A stretch of 64,000 nucleotides of DNA from Bacteroidota bacterium (GTDB taxonomy: Bacteria > Bacteroidota > Rhodothermia > Rhodothermales > UBA10348), in the NCBI GenBank assembly GCA_029262855.1, contig JAJCYP010000030.1, positions 101,936 to 165,935 of the forward strand. The letters run 5' to 3'. The position numbers were made by a program, and so were the translations under genes. Every line of letters starts with the position of its first letter. Position 1 is the stretch's first letter. Shown piece after piece: positions 9,875 through 17,924 of this stretch. The notes beneath the pieces were generated by a model. That model did not search any database. It was not told the DNA's origin and was given only the letters and a program-made list of their open reading frames with translations.

Positions 9875-10597
9875 CTAGCGCGCCAGAATCCGGTCGCGGT
9901 AGAGCAACTTGTGACGATAGGGCAGGACCTGTCTCGAAGACCCCGGCGCCTTCCACTCCGACTGGCGCCAGGCTCCCACTGCCTCCAGCATGGCCACCAG
10001 GGCCTGCGCCAGATGCCTCCGGCTCTGGACGATGCGTGCCTCCAGCCAACCAACCAGAGCGAGGCATGGAAGCACGGCCAGGAAAAGGAACTGACCTCTC
10101 GCCAGGGACGTGTTGTAGGCCACGACGGTCCATGACACCGTCAATGCCAGCGCCATCGGAATCGCAAGACGCACGACTGGTGGGAGCATCAGTCGGCTCG
10201 AGGCCAGAAGGGATCGGGCCAGCGAACCCTCCCGTTCCTTGCCTGTCGCCACAACCGATTCGGACCGGGTCAGCCCCTGTACCAGACAGCTAAGTTTCCA
10301 TAGCTTGCCACCAGACTGAGCCGAGCCAAGAAGTTCACCTCGATTGGCGGCAAATCGAACAAAGCGCTCCTCGAATTCCAACTGCCTATCCGCTTGAAAG
10401 CCCCCAATCAGACGATACGCCGCGAACGCCAGGTAGCCGATGGTCGGGACCATCACGATCAGCCGGTTGGGCATCCCGTTCCTGTAGGCCAGTGGAATGA
10501 GCACCACGGCGACAGATGTTGTGATGGCATACAGCACCGTCGCTCGCCGAGTGAGCGCGCGCAGTTCGAACAGTTTGGCGGTAATTTCCTGGGCCAT
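9875..10597 (-). CDS. Unrecognised four-helix membrane protein
   Basis: The protein is 240 aa. Four hydrophobic segments are visible, at about 19-40, 45-64, 138-160 and 166-185. A soluble loop of roughly 70 residues, rich in Arg, Glu and Ser, lies between the second and third. The C-terminus is basic. The ATG at 10597 has an AGGA sequence about 8 nt upstream, which supports this start. Its start codon directly abuts that of the divergent lipoprotein gene. No family is recognised and no function is proposed. Confidence 0.6.
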   Translation of the reverse strand: MAQEITAKLFELRALTRRATVLYAITTSVAVVLIPLAYRNGMPNRLIVMVPTIGYLAFAAYRLIGGFQADRQLEFEERFVRFAANRGELLGSAQSGGKLWKLSCLVQGLTRSESVVATGKEREGSLARSLLASSRLMLPPVVRLAIPMALALTVSWTVVAYNTSLARGQFLFLAVLPCLALVGWLEARIVQSRRHLAQALVAMLEAVGAWRQSEWKAPGSSRQVLPYRHKLLYRDRILAR

Positions 10598-11779
10598 GTG
10601 CCGGTCCTACGCCGGTGGGTGCTTGTTGGATGCCTGCTCTTTCTGGCGGGGTCCGGATGCACGCCGCGGGTTGCGCTCGAGCCCGAACGTACCGCCGAGG
10701 TCCTGGATCTGTCGCACATCGCTGCGCACCACCAGAGACTAAATGCTCCAGAGACTGCCGGTAGAGGTACGGCAACCGTAGGGTATGCCACCGCCGCGGC
10801 CTACGTGGCAGAGAGGCTCGCCGGCTTTGGCGTTCAGCCCATTCATCCCAAGGAGTATCGTCACCTGTCCTACGGCCCGATCAATCACGTTGCGGGTGCC
10901 GTCGTGACCCGGTTTGGCCCCGACTCCACGCGGTGGGGGCCGGATGCGGCCATGCTCGCCGATCCCCGCACCGCGCCCGCCAGGGTCGAAGTGACTTCCT
11001 TTCGTCGGGTCGAAATCGGGATGGTTCCGCAGGCTGACGCTGGCGGGAAGACGGCAGCCGTCGTCGACGCCATTCCCTCCGACAGCCTGGCTCGAAGGAT
11101 TGCTCAACGCGGCTATGCGATCCTGTTTGTGGTTGGAACCCCGAGACTCGGCCGCTCGAGCACGCGTTTGCCGATCGGTATCCTTCAGGTGGCCCCCGAG
11201 CGATGGGAGAGAATGGCCGGTGCCGGGAGCGCGGGGCAGCCGGAGGGTTCGCTCGCGCTGAGGATTCGTATCGAATCGAGCTTTGATCCCGTCGCCCCCT
11301 ATATCAACGTGATTGGAATCCTGCCGGGTAGCGATCCCGTGGGGCGTCGTCATGCCGTAGTCCTCGGTGCGAGTCTGGATTCGGCATCCAACCCGGCCGG
11401 GACTTCCATGGTGGATCCTGCGGGCAGCGGAATTGGCGCCGCGGCGCTGCTGGAAGTGGCCCGCCTTCTCGCTGCGGAGGCCGACCAGGGAGGCGGCGTC
11501 AGGCATTCGATCGTGTTCGCATGGTTTGCCGGCGGTGCCCAGCAAAATGTCGGACTCCACGATTTCCTGCGGTCACCGCTCTGGTCATCAAGCGGGATTG
11601 ATGAGGTGGTCTACGTGGGTCGCCCGGTCATGGCCGGGACAGACTCGGGCTCGCCCTCCATCAAACTCACGCGGCTGGGCCCTGACTCCGTTCTGAGCAG
11701 CCCCACGCCTACTCCGGTCCAGGATCAGGGAATGATTCTGGCGAATCAATTTCTCGCTGTGGCGAGACGAGGGCGTTAG
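10598..11779 (+). CDS. Peptidase M28-like lipoprotein, probably catalytically inactive
   Basis: The start is GTG 10598 (393 aa) or GTG 10619. Upstream frame is open but reads as antisense of the neighbour. The lipoprotein signal is VLVGCLLFLAGSGC with Cys in a lipobox. The middle resembles a protease-associated insert. From about 225 the M28 fold is recognisable: INVIGILPGSDP, then VVLGASLDSAS, then GSGIGAAALLEVARLL, then IVFAWFAGGAQQ. In active M28 enzymes the second is GAHxD and the fourth has GEE. Here the zinc-binding His is Ser and the catalytic Glu pair is Gly-Ala, so hydrolysis is unlikely. It may be a binding protein of the cell envelope. Confidence 0.65.
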   Translation: MPVLRRWVLVGCLLFLAGSGCTPRVALEPERTAEVLDLSHIAAHHQRLNAPETAGRGTATVGYATAAAYVAERLAGFGVQPIHPKEYRHLSYGPINHVAGAVVTRFGPDSTRWGPDAAMLADPRTAPARVEVTSFRRVEIGMVPQADAGGKTAAVVDAIPSDSLARRIAQRGYAILFVVGTPRLGRSSTRLPIGILQVAPERWERMAGAGSAGQPEGSLALRIRIESSFDPVAPYINVIGILPGSDPVGRRHAVVLGASLDSASNPAGTSMVDPAGSGIGAAALLEVARLLAAEADQGGGVRHSIVFAWFAGGAQQNVGLHDFLRSPLWSSSGIDEVVYVGRPVMAGTDSGSPSIKLTRLGPDSVLSSPTPTPVQDQGMILANQFLAVARRGR

Positions 11780-12420
11780 AAAGTCAGCCCGCTCATGACG
11801 GAAAAGCCCTGCGTGTATACGTCCTCAGCGCCGGGTACAGTGCCTTCCAGGCCGGCCTTTGTGATGGAGCGCCACCCGCGAAGACCTATGATGACCCGCT
11901 CGGTGCCCACTCGGAAGATGTAGTCGGCCGCGACCGCCCAGCCGGCGGTCCGACCGGGTCCGTCGAGTGCCTGGCTGAATTCCGGTCCTGTCTCTGCGGC
12001 AAAACTGGAACGCGTATCCACCTTGAGGCCCAGGCCCGGACCCGCTCCCAGTTCCAGGCGATGACCGTTGACCAGGTCAAATCCGACAACCGCCAGGAGG
12101 GGGATTTCGAGGTAGGTCAGATCGAATGTCCCCTCGACGGGAATAGCGGTTGGCTCTCCTCCGATCGCTCCGTCAACGGTGCCCCTCATCCGGCCGCCTT
12201 GAATGGTGTAGCGGAGTTCGGCCCGGACACTGAGCATCGGGAGCAGTTCAACCGAAAGACCGCCGCCGCCGGCCAGTCGAAAAATGCGTTCCGCCCCGCT
12301 CGCGCCCTCGCCTTTGAGCGTGTAGCCGGAAACGCCAATCAGCATGCGCGCCCTGGCCCGTTGGCCCGAGGCGGGAAGGCAAACAGAGCCCAGAAAAAGG
12401 GCCAGCAGGAGCACGCGCAT
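11776..12420 (-). CDS. Outer-membrane beta-barrel protein (OmpA-barrel/PorT-like)
   Basis: The protein is 214 aa from ATG 12420. The frame extends upstream, but residues before this Met look non-coding. The signal peptide is MRVLLLALFLGSVCLPASGQ. The rest alternates in the way of an 8-stranded barrel, with Gly/aromatic-rich strands (LEIPLLAVVGFDLVNGHRLE, AADYIFRVGTERVIIGLRGW) and a terminal Phe (MSGLTF). This matches the Bacteroidota 'outer membrane beta-barrel / PorT' layout. Its 3' end overlaps that of the convergent lipoprotein gene by 4 nt. Confidence 0.65.
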   Translation of the reverse strand: MRVLLLALFLGSVCLPASGQRARARMLIGVSGYTLKGEGASGAERIFRLAGGGGLSVELLPMLSVRAELRYTIQGGRMRGTVDGAIGGEPTAIPVEGTFDLTYLEIPLLAVVGFDLVNGHRLELGAGPGLGLKVDTRSSFAAETGPEFSQALDGPGRTAGWAVAADYIFRVGTERVIIGLRGWRSITKAGLEGTVPGAEDVYTQGFSVMSGLTF

Positions 12421-12692
12421 GAGGAACTCGGGAATGTGAGTGCTCAGAATACAGATACGGCCCCCAAAGAAAACCGTCGAAAGTGCCCAGCGGGGGTCCG
12501 GCGGGGCTGATTCGGGACTTCCGGTTGGCGAAGCGGAGACCAGGCGAGTCTCCACCGGCGACGCGGGGTCCTTGGCCCCTTGTCCCGGTGCGTTGTAGAC
12601 TCCGGACACCTCAACCCATCGCCAACCTGATCCTGTCGGACGATCGTACCATACCACAGCCGACTCCGCTTCGGAAAACGGTCTGGACCCGC

Positions 12693-13421
12693 TTGCACTA
12701 TCTGTGGTCAGTGGCATGGATTCTGGTTGTCACAGCAGGCAGCACTCTGGGCTATCTGGCGAGTCAGGCGGTCAGGCCGACCCCGGGGGTTTTTTCGTGG
12801 TGGGCCAGAGTCTGGGGGAGGGGGATGTTCTTCTTCATGGGCATTCGCCTTCGCCTCGTGGATCGTCGAACGTCCAGCAAAAGCGGGCCATGCGTTCTCT
12901 TGGCGAATCACCAGAACGGGATGGATATCCCGATTGTGGCCGCCGTGCTGCCGATGGTGTTTGGCTTCGTGGCCAAGGCTGAGCTGGAGTCGGCGCCGTT
13001 TCTGGGGCCGGCTCTGAAGCACTCGCCTTCGGTCTTTGTGGACAAGAGTAACCCCAGGCGGTCCCTGGAATCGATCAGACGCGCCGGAGAACAGATCCGT
13101 GCGGGCAGTTCGGTGATGGTGTTTCCAGAGGGTCAGCGATCCTACACGGGACACCTCGGCCCATTCATGAAGGGAGCATTCCTGCTCGCCATCGAGTCGG
13201 GAGTACCCATCGTGCCGGTCACGTTGGTGGACGCGGCCGCGGTTTTCGACGAAACCCGGTGGGTCAGTCGCCCGGGGACGGTTCACTGCGTGATTGGAGA
13301 TCCCATCCCGCTCGAGAATCCATCGCGGAAGGACATCCCGGAGCTGATGGCCAGAGCCCGGGAGGCCATCGCGTCTGAGCTCCCCGAGGCCTGGCGGAAC
13401 CCGCCAGAAGAGGTGCAGTAA
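12693..13421 (+). CDS. plsC: 1-acyl-sn-glycerol-3-phosphate acyltransferase
   Basis: The start chosen is TTG 12693 (242 aa). The frame is open from 12483, but the extra 70 residues are Pro/Arg-rich and unlike the family. A transmembrane helix (HYLWSVAWILVVTAGSTLGY) precedes the acyltransferase motifs. Motif I is NHQNGMD (HX4D, near residue 71), and motif III is FPEGQRS, where most PlsC have EGTRS. Then PIVPVTL. It adds the second acyl chain to lysophosphatidate to give phosphatidate, at the inner membrane. It is 7 nt upstream of gatC. Confidence 0.85.
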   Translation: MHYLWSVAWILVVTAGSTLGYLASQAVRPTPGVFSWWARVWGRGMFFFMGIRLRLVDRRTSSKSGPCVLLANHQNGMDIPIVAAVLPMVFGFVAKAELESAPFLGPALKHSPSVFVDKSNPRRSLESIRRAGEQIRAGSSVMVFPEGQRSYTGHLGPFMKGAFLLAIESGVPIVPVTLVDAAAVFDETRWVSRPGTVHCVIGDPIPLENPSRKDIPELMARAREAIASELPEAWRNPPEEVQ

Positions 13422-13428
13422 CGCCCCG

Positions 13429-13734
13429 ATGGTCACCATCGAAGATGTCAAGTATGTTGCGCGCCTGGCCAGGCTGTCGTTCACTCCTGAAGAGGAGGAG
13501 CATATGGCCCGCGACCTGTCAAGTATCCTGGGCTACATGCGGCAGTTGGATGAAGTGGATACTTCTGAGGTCGCGCCCATGGAGCATGTCCTTGACCGGG
13601 TCGATGTCTTCCGGGAGGATGTCAAACAGAGCCGCATAACCCATGTCGAGGCACTCTCGAACGCCCCAGACACCGACGGAGACCACTTCCGCGTGCCGCG
13701 CGTTATCCCGTCTCCATCCGCGGGCCCACGTTGA
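13429..13734 (+). CDS. gatC: Asp-tRNA(Asn)/Glu-tRNA(Gln) amidotransferase subunit C
   Basis: The protein is 101 aa, the usual length for GatC. It begins VTIEDVKYVARLARLSF and contains the GatC signatures LSSILGYMRQLDEVDTSEV and a C-terminal stretch of FRVPRVI type. GatC holds the GatA-GatB amidotransferase together, which makes Gln-tRNA or Asn-tRNA from mischarged tRNA. gatA and gatB are not in this window. Its stop codon abuts a strong promoter for the microcompartment genes. Confidence 0.93.
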   Translation: MVTIEDVKYVARLARLSFTPEEEEHMARDLSSILGYMRQLDEVDTSEVAPMEHVLDRVDVFREDVKQSRITHVEALSNAPDTDGDHFRVPRVIPSPSAGPR

Positions 13735-13764
13735 TTGACAATCCCGGAAATGAGCGTCTATATT
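13735..13764 (+). promoter_or_regulatory. Strong sigma-70-type promoter for the BMC genes
   Basis: TTGACA (13735-13740), an 18-nt spacer, then TATATT (13759-13764). The -35 is a perfect consensus. Transcription would start near 13771, about 58 nt before the first BMC-H start codon. It separates the shell genes from the upstream plsC-gatC unit. Confidence 0.7.
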
Positions 13765-13828
13765 GACCATCGGCGGCGACGGTCCGCGATGGGACGAAGT
13801 CTGAACCAGATCACACAGAATACCCGTT

Positions 13829-14116
13829 ATGGCTGACGACTACGGAATGGCTCTTGGAATGATTGAAACGCGGGGATTGGTCGGTGCCGTTGAGGCGGCC
13901 GATGCCATGGTGAAGGCGGCCCGGGTTCAACTCATTGGCAAGGAAACCATTGGTGGCGGCTTCGTCACGGTGATGGTCCGCGGAGACGTGGGTGCCGTCA
14001 AGGCTGCAACGGATGCCGGCGCCGCCGCGGCCGAGCGTGTCGGAGAACTCGTGTCCGTGCACGTAATTCCTCGACCGCACAGCGATGTCGAGTCCATTCT
14101 TCCGTCAGGCGTCTAG
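13829..14116 (+). CDS. BMC-H bacterial microcompartment shell protein (PduA/EutM type)
   Basis: The protein is 95 aa, a single canonical BMC domain over its full length. It starts with [21 protein letters not shown] and continues with [19 protein letters not shown]. It ends [17 protein letters not shown]. These segments match the PduA/PduJ/EutM pattern very closely. Such proteins form hexamers that tile the flat facets of the protein shell, with a pore at the centre for small metabolites. No signature enzyme (aldehyde or alcohol dehydrogenase, diol dehydratase, glycyl radical enzyme, aldolase) is near. The gene has its own promoter and is 9 nt upstream of a second BMC-H gene. Confidence 0.93.
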   Translation: MADDYGMALGMIETRGLVGAVEAADAMVKAARVQLIGKETIGGGFVTVMVRGDVGAVKAATDAGAAAAERVGELVSVHVIPRPHSDVESILPSGV

Positions 14117-14125
14117 GCGGCCTGC

Positions 14126-14656
14126 GTGATGGACCAGGGGGCACTTGGCCTCATAGAAACCAAGGGGCTGGTGGCCGCCATTGAGGCGGCCGATGCAGCC
14201 GCAAAGGCTGCCAGTGTGCGCCTCCTCGGGATTCAGAAGACAAATCCGGCGCTGATCACGGTTCAGGTAGTCGGCGAGACTGCCGCGGTCCGGTCGGCGA
14301 TCGATGCGGCCAAGGCCGCCGCCGAGCGGGTGGGCACAGTGGTTTCGACCCACGTCATTCCGCGCCCTGCAATAGACGTGGCCAGGATGCAATCACTCGG
14401 GAGTACACTCAAGAAACCTGCGCCGAAGAGGGCCGCGCCGAGCCCGACCGCCAGGAGTGCGAAGGCCACCTCGCGGAAGCCCACGACCCGTCCTTCAACC
14501 CTGGCGGCCCCGCCGGTCAAAGAGGCGGGCAGTTTGGCGTCCATGACGGTGCGAGAGCTCCGGGCTCTGGCCAGGTCAACCGAAGGCCTCTCTATCCAGG
14601 GTCGTGAGATAGCGCGGGCCAGCAAGGCAGAACTGCTTCAGGCTCTGGGGCGTTAG
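14126..14656 (+). CDS. BMC-H shell protein with basic linker and Rho_N/SAP-like C-terminal domain
   Basis: The protein is 176 aa from GTG 14126 (ATG 14129 is equally possible). Residues 5-90 form a BMC domain (GALGLIETKGLVAAIEAADA to VVSTHVIPRPAIDV). A linker rich in Ala, Pro, Lys, Arg and Ser follows (about 95-135). The last ~40 residues, MTVRELRALARSTEGL to SKAELLQALGR, fit the helix-extended-helix pattern of Rho_N/SAP nucleic-acid-binding domains. EutK is known to pair a BMC domain with a helix-turn-helix-type C-terminal domain, so this could be an analogous shell protein with a different tail. The domain call is by eye. Confidence 0.8.
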   Translation: MMDQGALGLIETKGLVAAIEAADAAAKAASVRLLGIQKTNPALITVQVVGETAAVRSAIDAAKAAAERVGTVVSTHVIPRPAIDVARMQSLGSTLKKPAPKRAAPSPTARSAKATSRKPTTRPSTLAAPPVKEAGSLASMTVRELRALARSTEGLSIQGREIARASKAELLQALGR

Positions 14657-14678
14657 CCGTTCCCAATCCTGAGGGCTC

Positions 14679-15671
14679 ATGTCAACACCATTCCGGAAAT
14701 GGCTCAACACGCGATTCAGCGAGTTCATGTCATTCCAGCCAATGGGCGAGCGGGCATCGCCCGACGATGAAGGCCCCAAGGGCGTTGTCGTGGCGTTCTG
14801 TGTGCTGGCCAGCGTGCTTCTCTGGTTCAGTTTCTCGATGCGGGAGTCTCATCAACGGATGCTCGAGATTCCGCTCGAAGTGGTCAACCTGGATGAGTCC
14901 CAGGCACTCGCGAGCCGCCCTCCTGAGTCCGTTCGGGTTCAGGTGGATGGGGAGGGAATCCAGTTATTGAGGCTGTACTACAATCCGCCTTCGATCCCGG
15001 TGGATGCGTCAGTAGATAATTTCGACCTGACCACGGCAGCCTCAGAGGCTATCACGGGTGTCCGGATCGAGACCATCATTCCAAGAACGGTGACACTGCA
15101 GAAGGACGTTCGCCTCCGCAAGCGTGTCCCGCTCATGCCGAGGGTGTCGGTTGTTCCGCCCGCTGGCCATCATCTTGTCGGGACTCCGCGCATACGCCCC
15201 GATTCCGTCACCATCGAAGGCGCGCGCTCAATCATTGCGGGGATCGCGGAGTGGCCAACCCGAAGACTGCAGTTCCAGCCTCAGGGCGACACGGTCTCCG
15301 TGATGGTGACCCTGTCGGACTCGCTCGGAGATCTGATTGAGCTCGATGCGTCTTCCGCCATCTATTCTGCATCCGTGAGGGAGTTTACGGAGGGCTCTCG
15401 CCAGGTGGCCATCACTGTGATCGGTGCTCCTGCCCGGCAGGACATCAAGTTTGACCCTCCGACGGTGCGGGTCGTTTACCAGGTCGCGCTCGACCAATAT
15501 GACGAGGCCCTGGAGGCCGAGGATTTCTACGCGGAGGTTCACTTCGATGCCATGCGCAGGGATACGACAGGGAGCGTCGTTCCCGGTATCCACTACCCGG
15601 CCGGAATCAGATTCCGGGAGTATCGGCTGGAGCCGTCGGCGCTTGGTTACTACTTCGAGGTAATCGACTGA
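14679..15671 (+). CDS. YbbR-like domain protein (CdaR-type)
   Basis: The protein is 330 aa. One membrane helix (about 34-52, VVVAFCVLASVLLWFSFSM) is followed by an extracytoplasmic part with three or more YbbR-like repeats. Each has the pattern of a P-x-V/S-V-x-V strand (for example PPESVRVQVDGEG and DPPTVRVVYQVAL). In Firmicutes, YbbR/CdaR regulates the diadenylate cyclase CdaA. No cyclase gene is adjacent, so a c-di-AMP link here is only a possibility. Confidence 0.7.
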   Translation: MSTPFRKWLNTRFSEFMSFQPMGERASPDDEGPKGVVVAFCVLASVLLWFSFSMRESHQRMLEIPLEVVNLDESQALASRPPESVRVQVDGEGIQLLRLYYNPPSIPVDASVDNFDLTTAASEAITGVRIETIIPRTVTLQKDVRLRKRVPLMPRVSVVPPAGHHLVGTPRIRPDSVTIEGARSIIAGIAEWPTRRLQFQPQGDTVSVMVTLSDSLGDLIELDASSAIYSASVREFTEGSRQVAITVIGAPARQDIKFDPPTVRVVYQVALDQYDEALEAEDFYAEVHFDAMRRDTTGSVVPGIHYPAGIRFREYRLEPSALGYYFEVID

Positions 15672-15684
15672 TTCCCGTGAAAGC

Positions 15685-16548
15685 ATGACCTATCTCCTAC
15701 TGGCGATTGCCAGCAGCCTTGGGATAGGTGTTGTCTTCAAGATGGCCAGTGTTCGGGGGATCGAAAGACTGCCCCTGCTTGCGGTCAACTACCTGGTGGC
15801 TGCCCTCATAGGATTGGGTCTGGTATTCTCGTCGGACCGTCCGGTCGCGCCGACGCTGAACGCGGAGTTTCTGGTGTTCTCGCTCTCTGTCGGCGGGCTG
15901 CTTATCGGGTCCTTCTTCCTGTTTGCGCTCGCGACGCACAAGGCCGGGATGTCGATCACGATCGCGGTGATGCGAACCGGAGTCAGCATCCCGTTCCTGG
16001 TGTCCTGGCTGGCGTGGGGGGAGGTCCCGAGCGGTGGCCAGTGGATCGGGTTTGGACTGGTCGTGCTGGCCCTGGTGTTTCTGACCCGGCCACAAGAAGT
16101 CGTTCCGGGTCAGCGGCCGGATCGGGCTGGCGCCCTGCTGCTGCTGGCCGTGTTCGTTGGGGGAGGCCTGGGGGACCTTTCCTTCAAGGCCTTCGACGTC
16201 TGGTTTGCCCCAGAGGTCGATGGGCATGTCTTCCTGGTCTTCGCCTTCGGCCTGGCCTTTCTGGTATCGGCGGTCATGTTGGCAAGGCGGCCACCCGACG
16301 ATCGGCTCCCGCGCTCCGATGCCTGGGCCATGGGCCTGGTATTGGGTGGCGTGAATTATGCTTCCATCCTCTTCGTGCTCGGCGCGGTGGCCCGCATCCC
16401 GGCCATTGTGGTCTTTCCGACCATCTCGGTGTCGGTCGTCGTGGGAAGCGCGTTGCTGGGCGTTGTAATCTGGCGCGAACGGCTCTCCTCGACCACCATG
16501 GCCGGAATCGCTCTGGCGGCCGTGGCCGTGGTGCTGCTCAATTTTTAA
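15685..16548 (+). CDS. EamA/DMT-family transporter
   Basis: The protein is 287 aa with about ten hydrophobic helices in two EamA halves. The halves are separated near residue 140, after the short basic stretch RPQEVVPGQRPDR. The second half ends in the typical WRERLSSTTMAGIALAAVAVVLL. These are inner-membrane metabolite or drug exporters; the substrate cannot be read from sequence. It starts 13 nt after the YbbR gene. Confidence 0.8.
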   Translation: MTYLLLAIASSLGIGVVFKMASVRGIERLPLLAVNYLVAALIGLGLVFSSDRPVAPTLNAEFLVFSLSVGGLLIGSFFLFALATHKAGMSITIAVMRTGVSIPFLVSWLAWGEVPSGGQWIGFGLVVLALVFLTRPQEVVPGQRPDRAGALLLLAVFVGGGLGDLSFKAFDVWFAPEVDGHVFLVFAFGLAFLVSAVMLARRPPDDRLPRSDAWAMGLVLGGVNYASILFVLGAVARIPAIVVFPTISVSVVVGSALLGVVIWRERLSSTTMAGIALAAVAVVLLNF

Positions 16549-16620
16549 GCACCGCCGGGTCGACGGAACGTACTTTATTGAACTTTCAGTATTTTTTGAA
16601 ACCACCGCATCAAGGCACCG

Positions 16621-17286
16621 TTGACCGATTTCAGGGCCAATAAGAATTCCCAAAAGGGTTCGGAACGGCCTTCGTTCGTTGACTTGCCGAACGGGATTTT
16701 TACGCTCGATGGCGTCTGGTTTCATACGCGAATCCAGGACCTCGAGGCCTTCGCGGGTCCTGTGCTCGAGAAGGTCTCGCTGAAACAGCTCCTCCGGGAC
16801 GCGGGAAGTTGGTTTCGATCACCCATGGCTGTCAGCCTGTGGGCGATGCTTGCAGCCCTGATGTTCAAGAGCCTCGGAGTTGCCATCGTAGCCGGCGTGA
16901 CGGCCTTTGTCGGGTGGACGATGCTTTCGCCCGGAATCGTCTTTCGCCCCCTGGTTGCGGCGCATCGGATTCTAGGCCATCCGATGGCCGTGGGTGTGGC
17001 GTATGTGCTGGGGCTCAGTTGGTTGAGCTCCGGCGGAGACATAGCGCCTGTCGTCGTGGGCCTGGTCTGGTTCGTTGGGCTCCGATGGGGCATCCTGGCC
17101 CGAATGCTGGACCCAGTGCTCGAGCCCTTGCTGGACCGTATGTACAGGCTGCAGTCGCCGGACCAGATTCTCAGATCCCTGATCATTCGGCACGCCCTGG
17201 CGCACCGTATCTCCATTGGTGATCTCGACGAGATGGAGCGACGGATGCTCGAGATCGCCAACCGGCATCGAAAGAAACAGACCTGA
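16621..17286 (+). CDS. Unrecognised membrane protein
   Basis: The protein is 221 aa from TTG 16621; the start is uncertain because no ATG occurs early. There are four hydrophobic segments between about 60 and 160. The N-terminal ~55 residues and the C-terminal ~60 residues are soluble; the C-terminus is helical and basic. Its stop overlaps the ATG of the next gene (ATGA), which suggests translational coupling with the phosphatase and men genes. No family is recognised. Confidence 0.55.
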   Translation: MTDFRANKNSQKGSERPSFVDLPNGIFTLDGVWFHTRIQDLEAFAGPVLEKVSLKQLLRDAGSWFRSPMAVSLWAMLAALMFKSLGVAIVAGVTAFVGWTMLSPGIVFRPLVAAHRILGHPMAVGVAYVLGLSWLSSGGDIAPVVVGLVWFVGLRWGILARMLDPVLEPLLDRMYRLQSPDQILRSLIIRHALAHRISIGDLDEMERRMLEIANRHRKKQT

Positions 17287-17924
17287 TGACCAACCCTTCC
17301 TTTACGCTGTACTTGGCTCGCCACGGCGAGACTGACTACAACCGCAGAAGGCTCATGCAGGGGCGTTCGATAGACGCGAGCCTGAATGAGAGGGGGGCTC
17401 TGCAGGCCGAGGCCCTGGCCGAGCGGATGGCCGACGTCCCACTCGACGCAGTCTATGCCAGTACCCTGAAGCGAGCCTGGCAAACGGCGGATCTGCTCGC
17501 CAGGCCGCACGGACTGGTGCCACTGCTGCTTCCTGATCTGGTCGAGATGGCTTGGGGAGAGTTGGAGGGGAAGCCCATCTTGGAATTTGCCGACTATCTC
17601 AAAGAGGTGGGCGCCGCATGGAAAACCGGCAGGTTTGAACACCGCATTGGGGGCGGCGAGAGCATACTTGATGTGCAAGCCCGCGCGAAGGCCGTCTGGA
17701 CGCACCTGAACGAGAGCCATGCCGATGGTGAGACAGCGTTTGTGGTCACCCACGGCCGCTTCCTTCGGGTTCTCTTGACGGTGGCGCTTGCAGACCGGGG
17801 ATTGGCCGACATGGACCGCTTTCCCCATTCGAATACGGGGGTATATCGGCTCGAACGAGCGGCCGGTGTCTGGACCTTGACGCTCATGAATTGCACGGCC
17901 CACCTGGAGGTTGTACCGCATTGA
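17286..17924 (+). CDS. Histidine phosphatase family protein (PGM/CobC-like)
   Basis: The protein is 212 aa. The catalytic motif is ARHGETDYNRRRLMQG near the N-terminus. The second His is in VVTHGRFLRVLL (near residue 155), and the Glu region is EMAWGELEGKP. It is a cytoplasmic phosphomonoesterase; the substrate is not determined. It overlaps the start of menF, so it belongs to the menaquinone operon transcript. Whether it contributes to the pathway is unknown. Confidence 0.85.
   Translation: MTNPSFTLYLARHGETDYNRRRLMQGRSIDASLNERGALQAEALAERMADVPLDAVYASTLKRAWQTADLLARPHGLVPLLLPDLVEMAWGELEGKPILEFADYLKEVGAAWKTGRFEHRIGGGESILDVQARAKAVWTHLNESHADGETAFVVTHGRFLRVLLTVALADRGLADMDRFPHSNTGVYRLERAAGVWTLTLMNCTAHLEVVPH

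Noticed and set aside
12483..12692. 70-residue upstream extension of the plsC frame
   Set aside because: The residues are Pro/Arg-rich, unlike the family, and a normal 242-aa protein results from TTG 12693.
16555..16600. AT-rich stretch (TTTATTGAAC, TATTTTTTG) as a Bacteroidota-type promoter
   Set aside because: The spacing between TTG and the TAnnTTTG-like box does not fit, and the box has an extra T.
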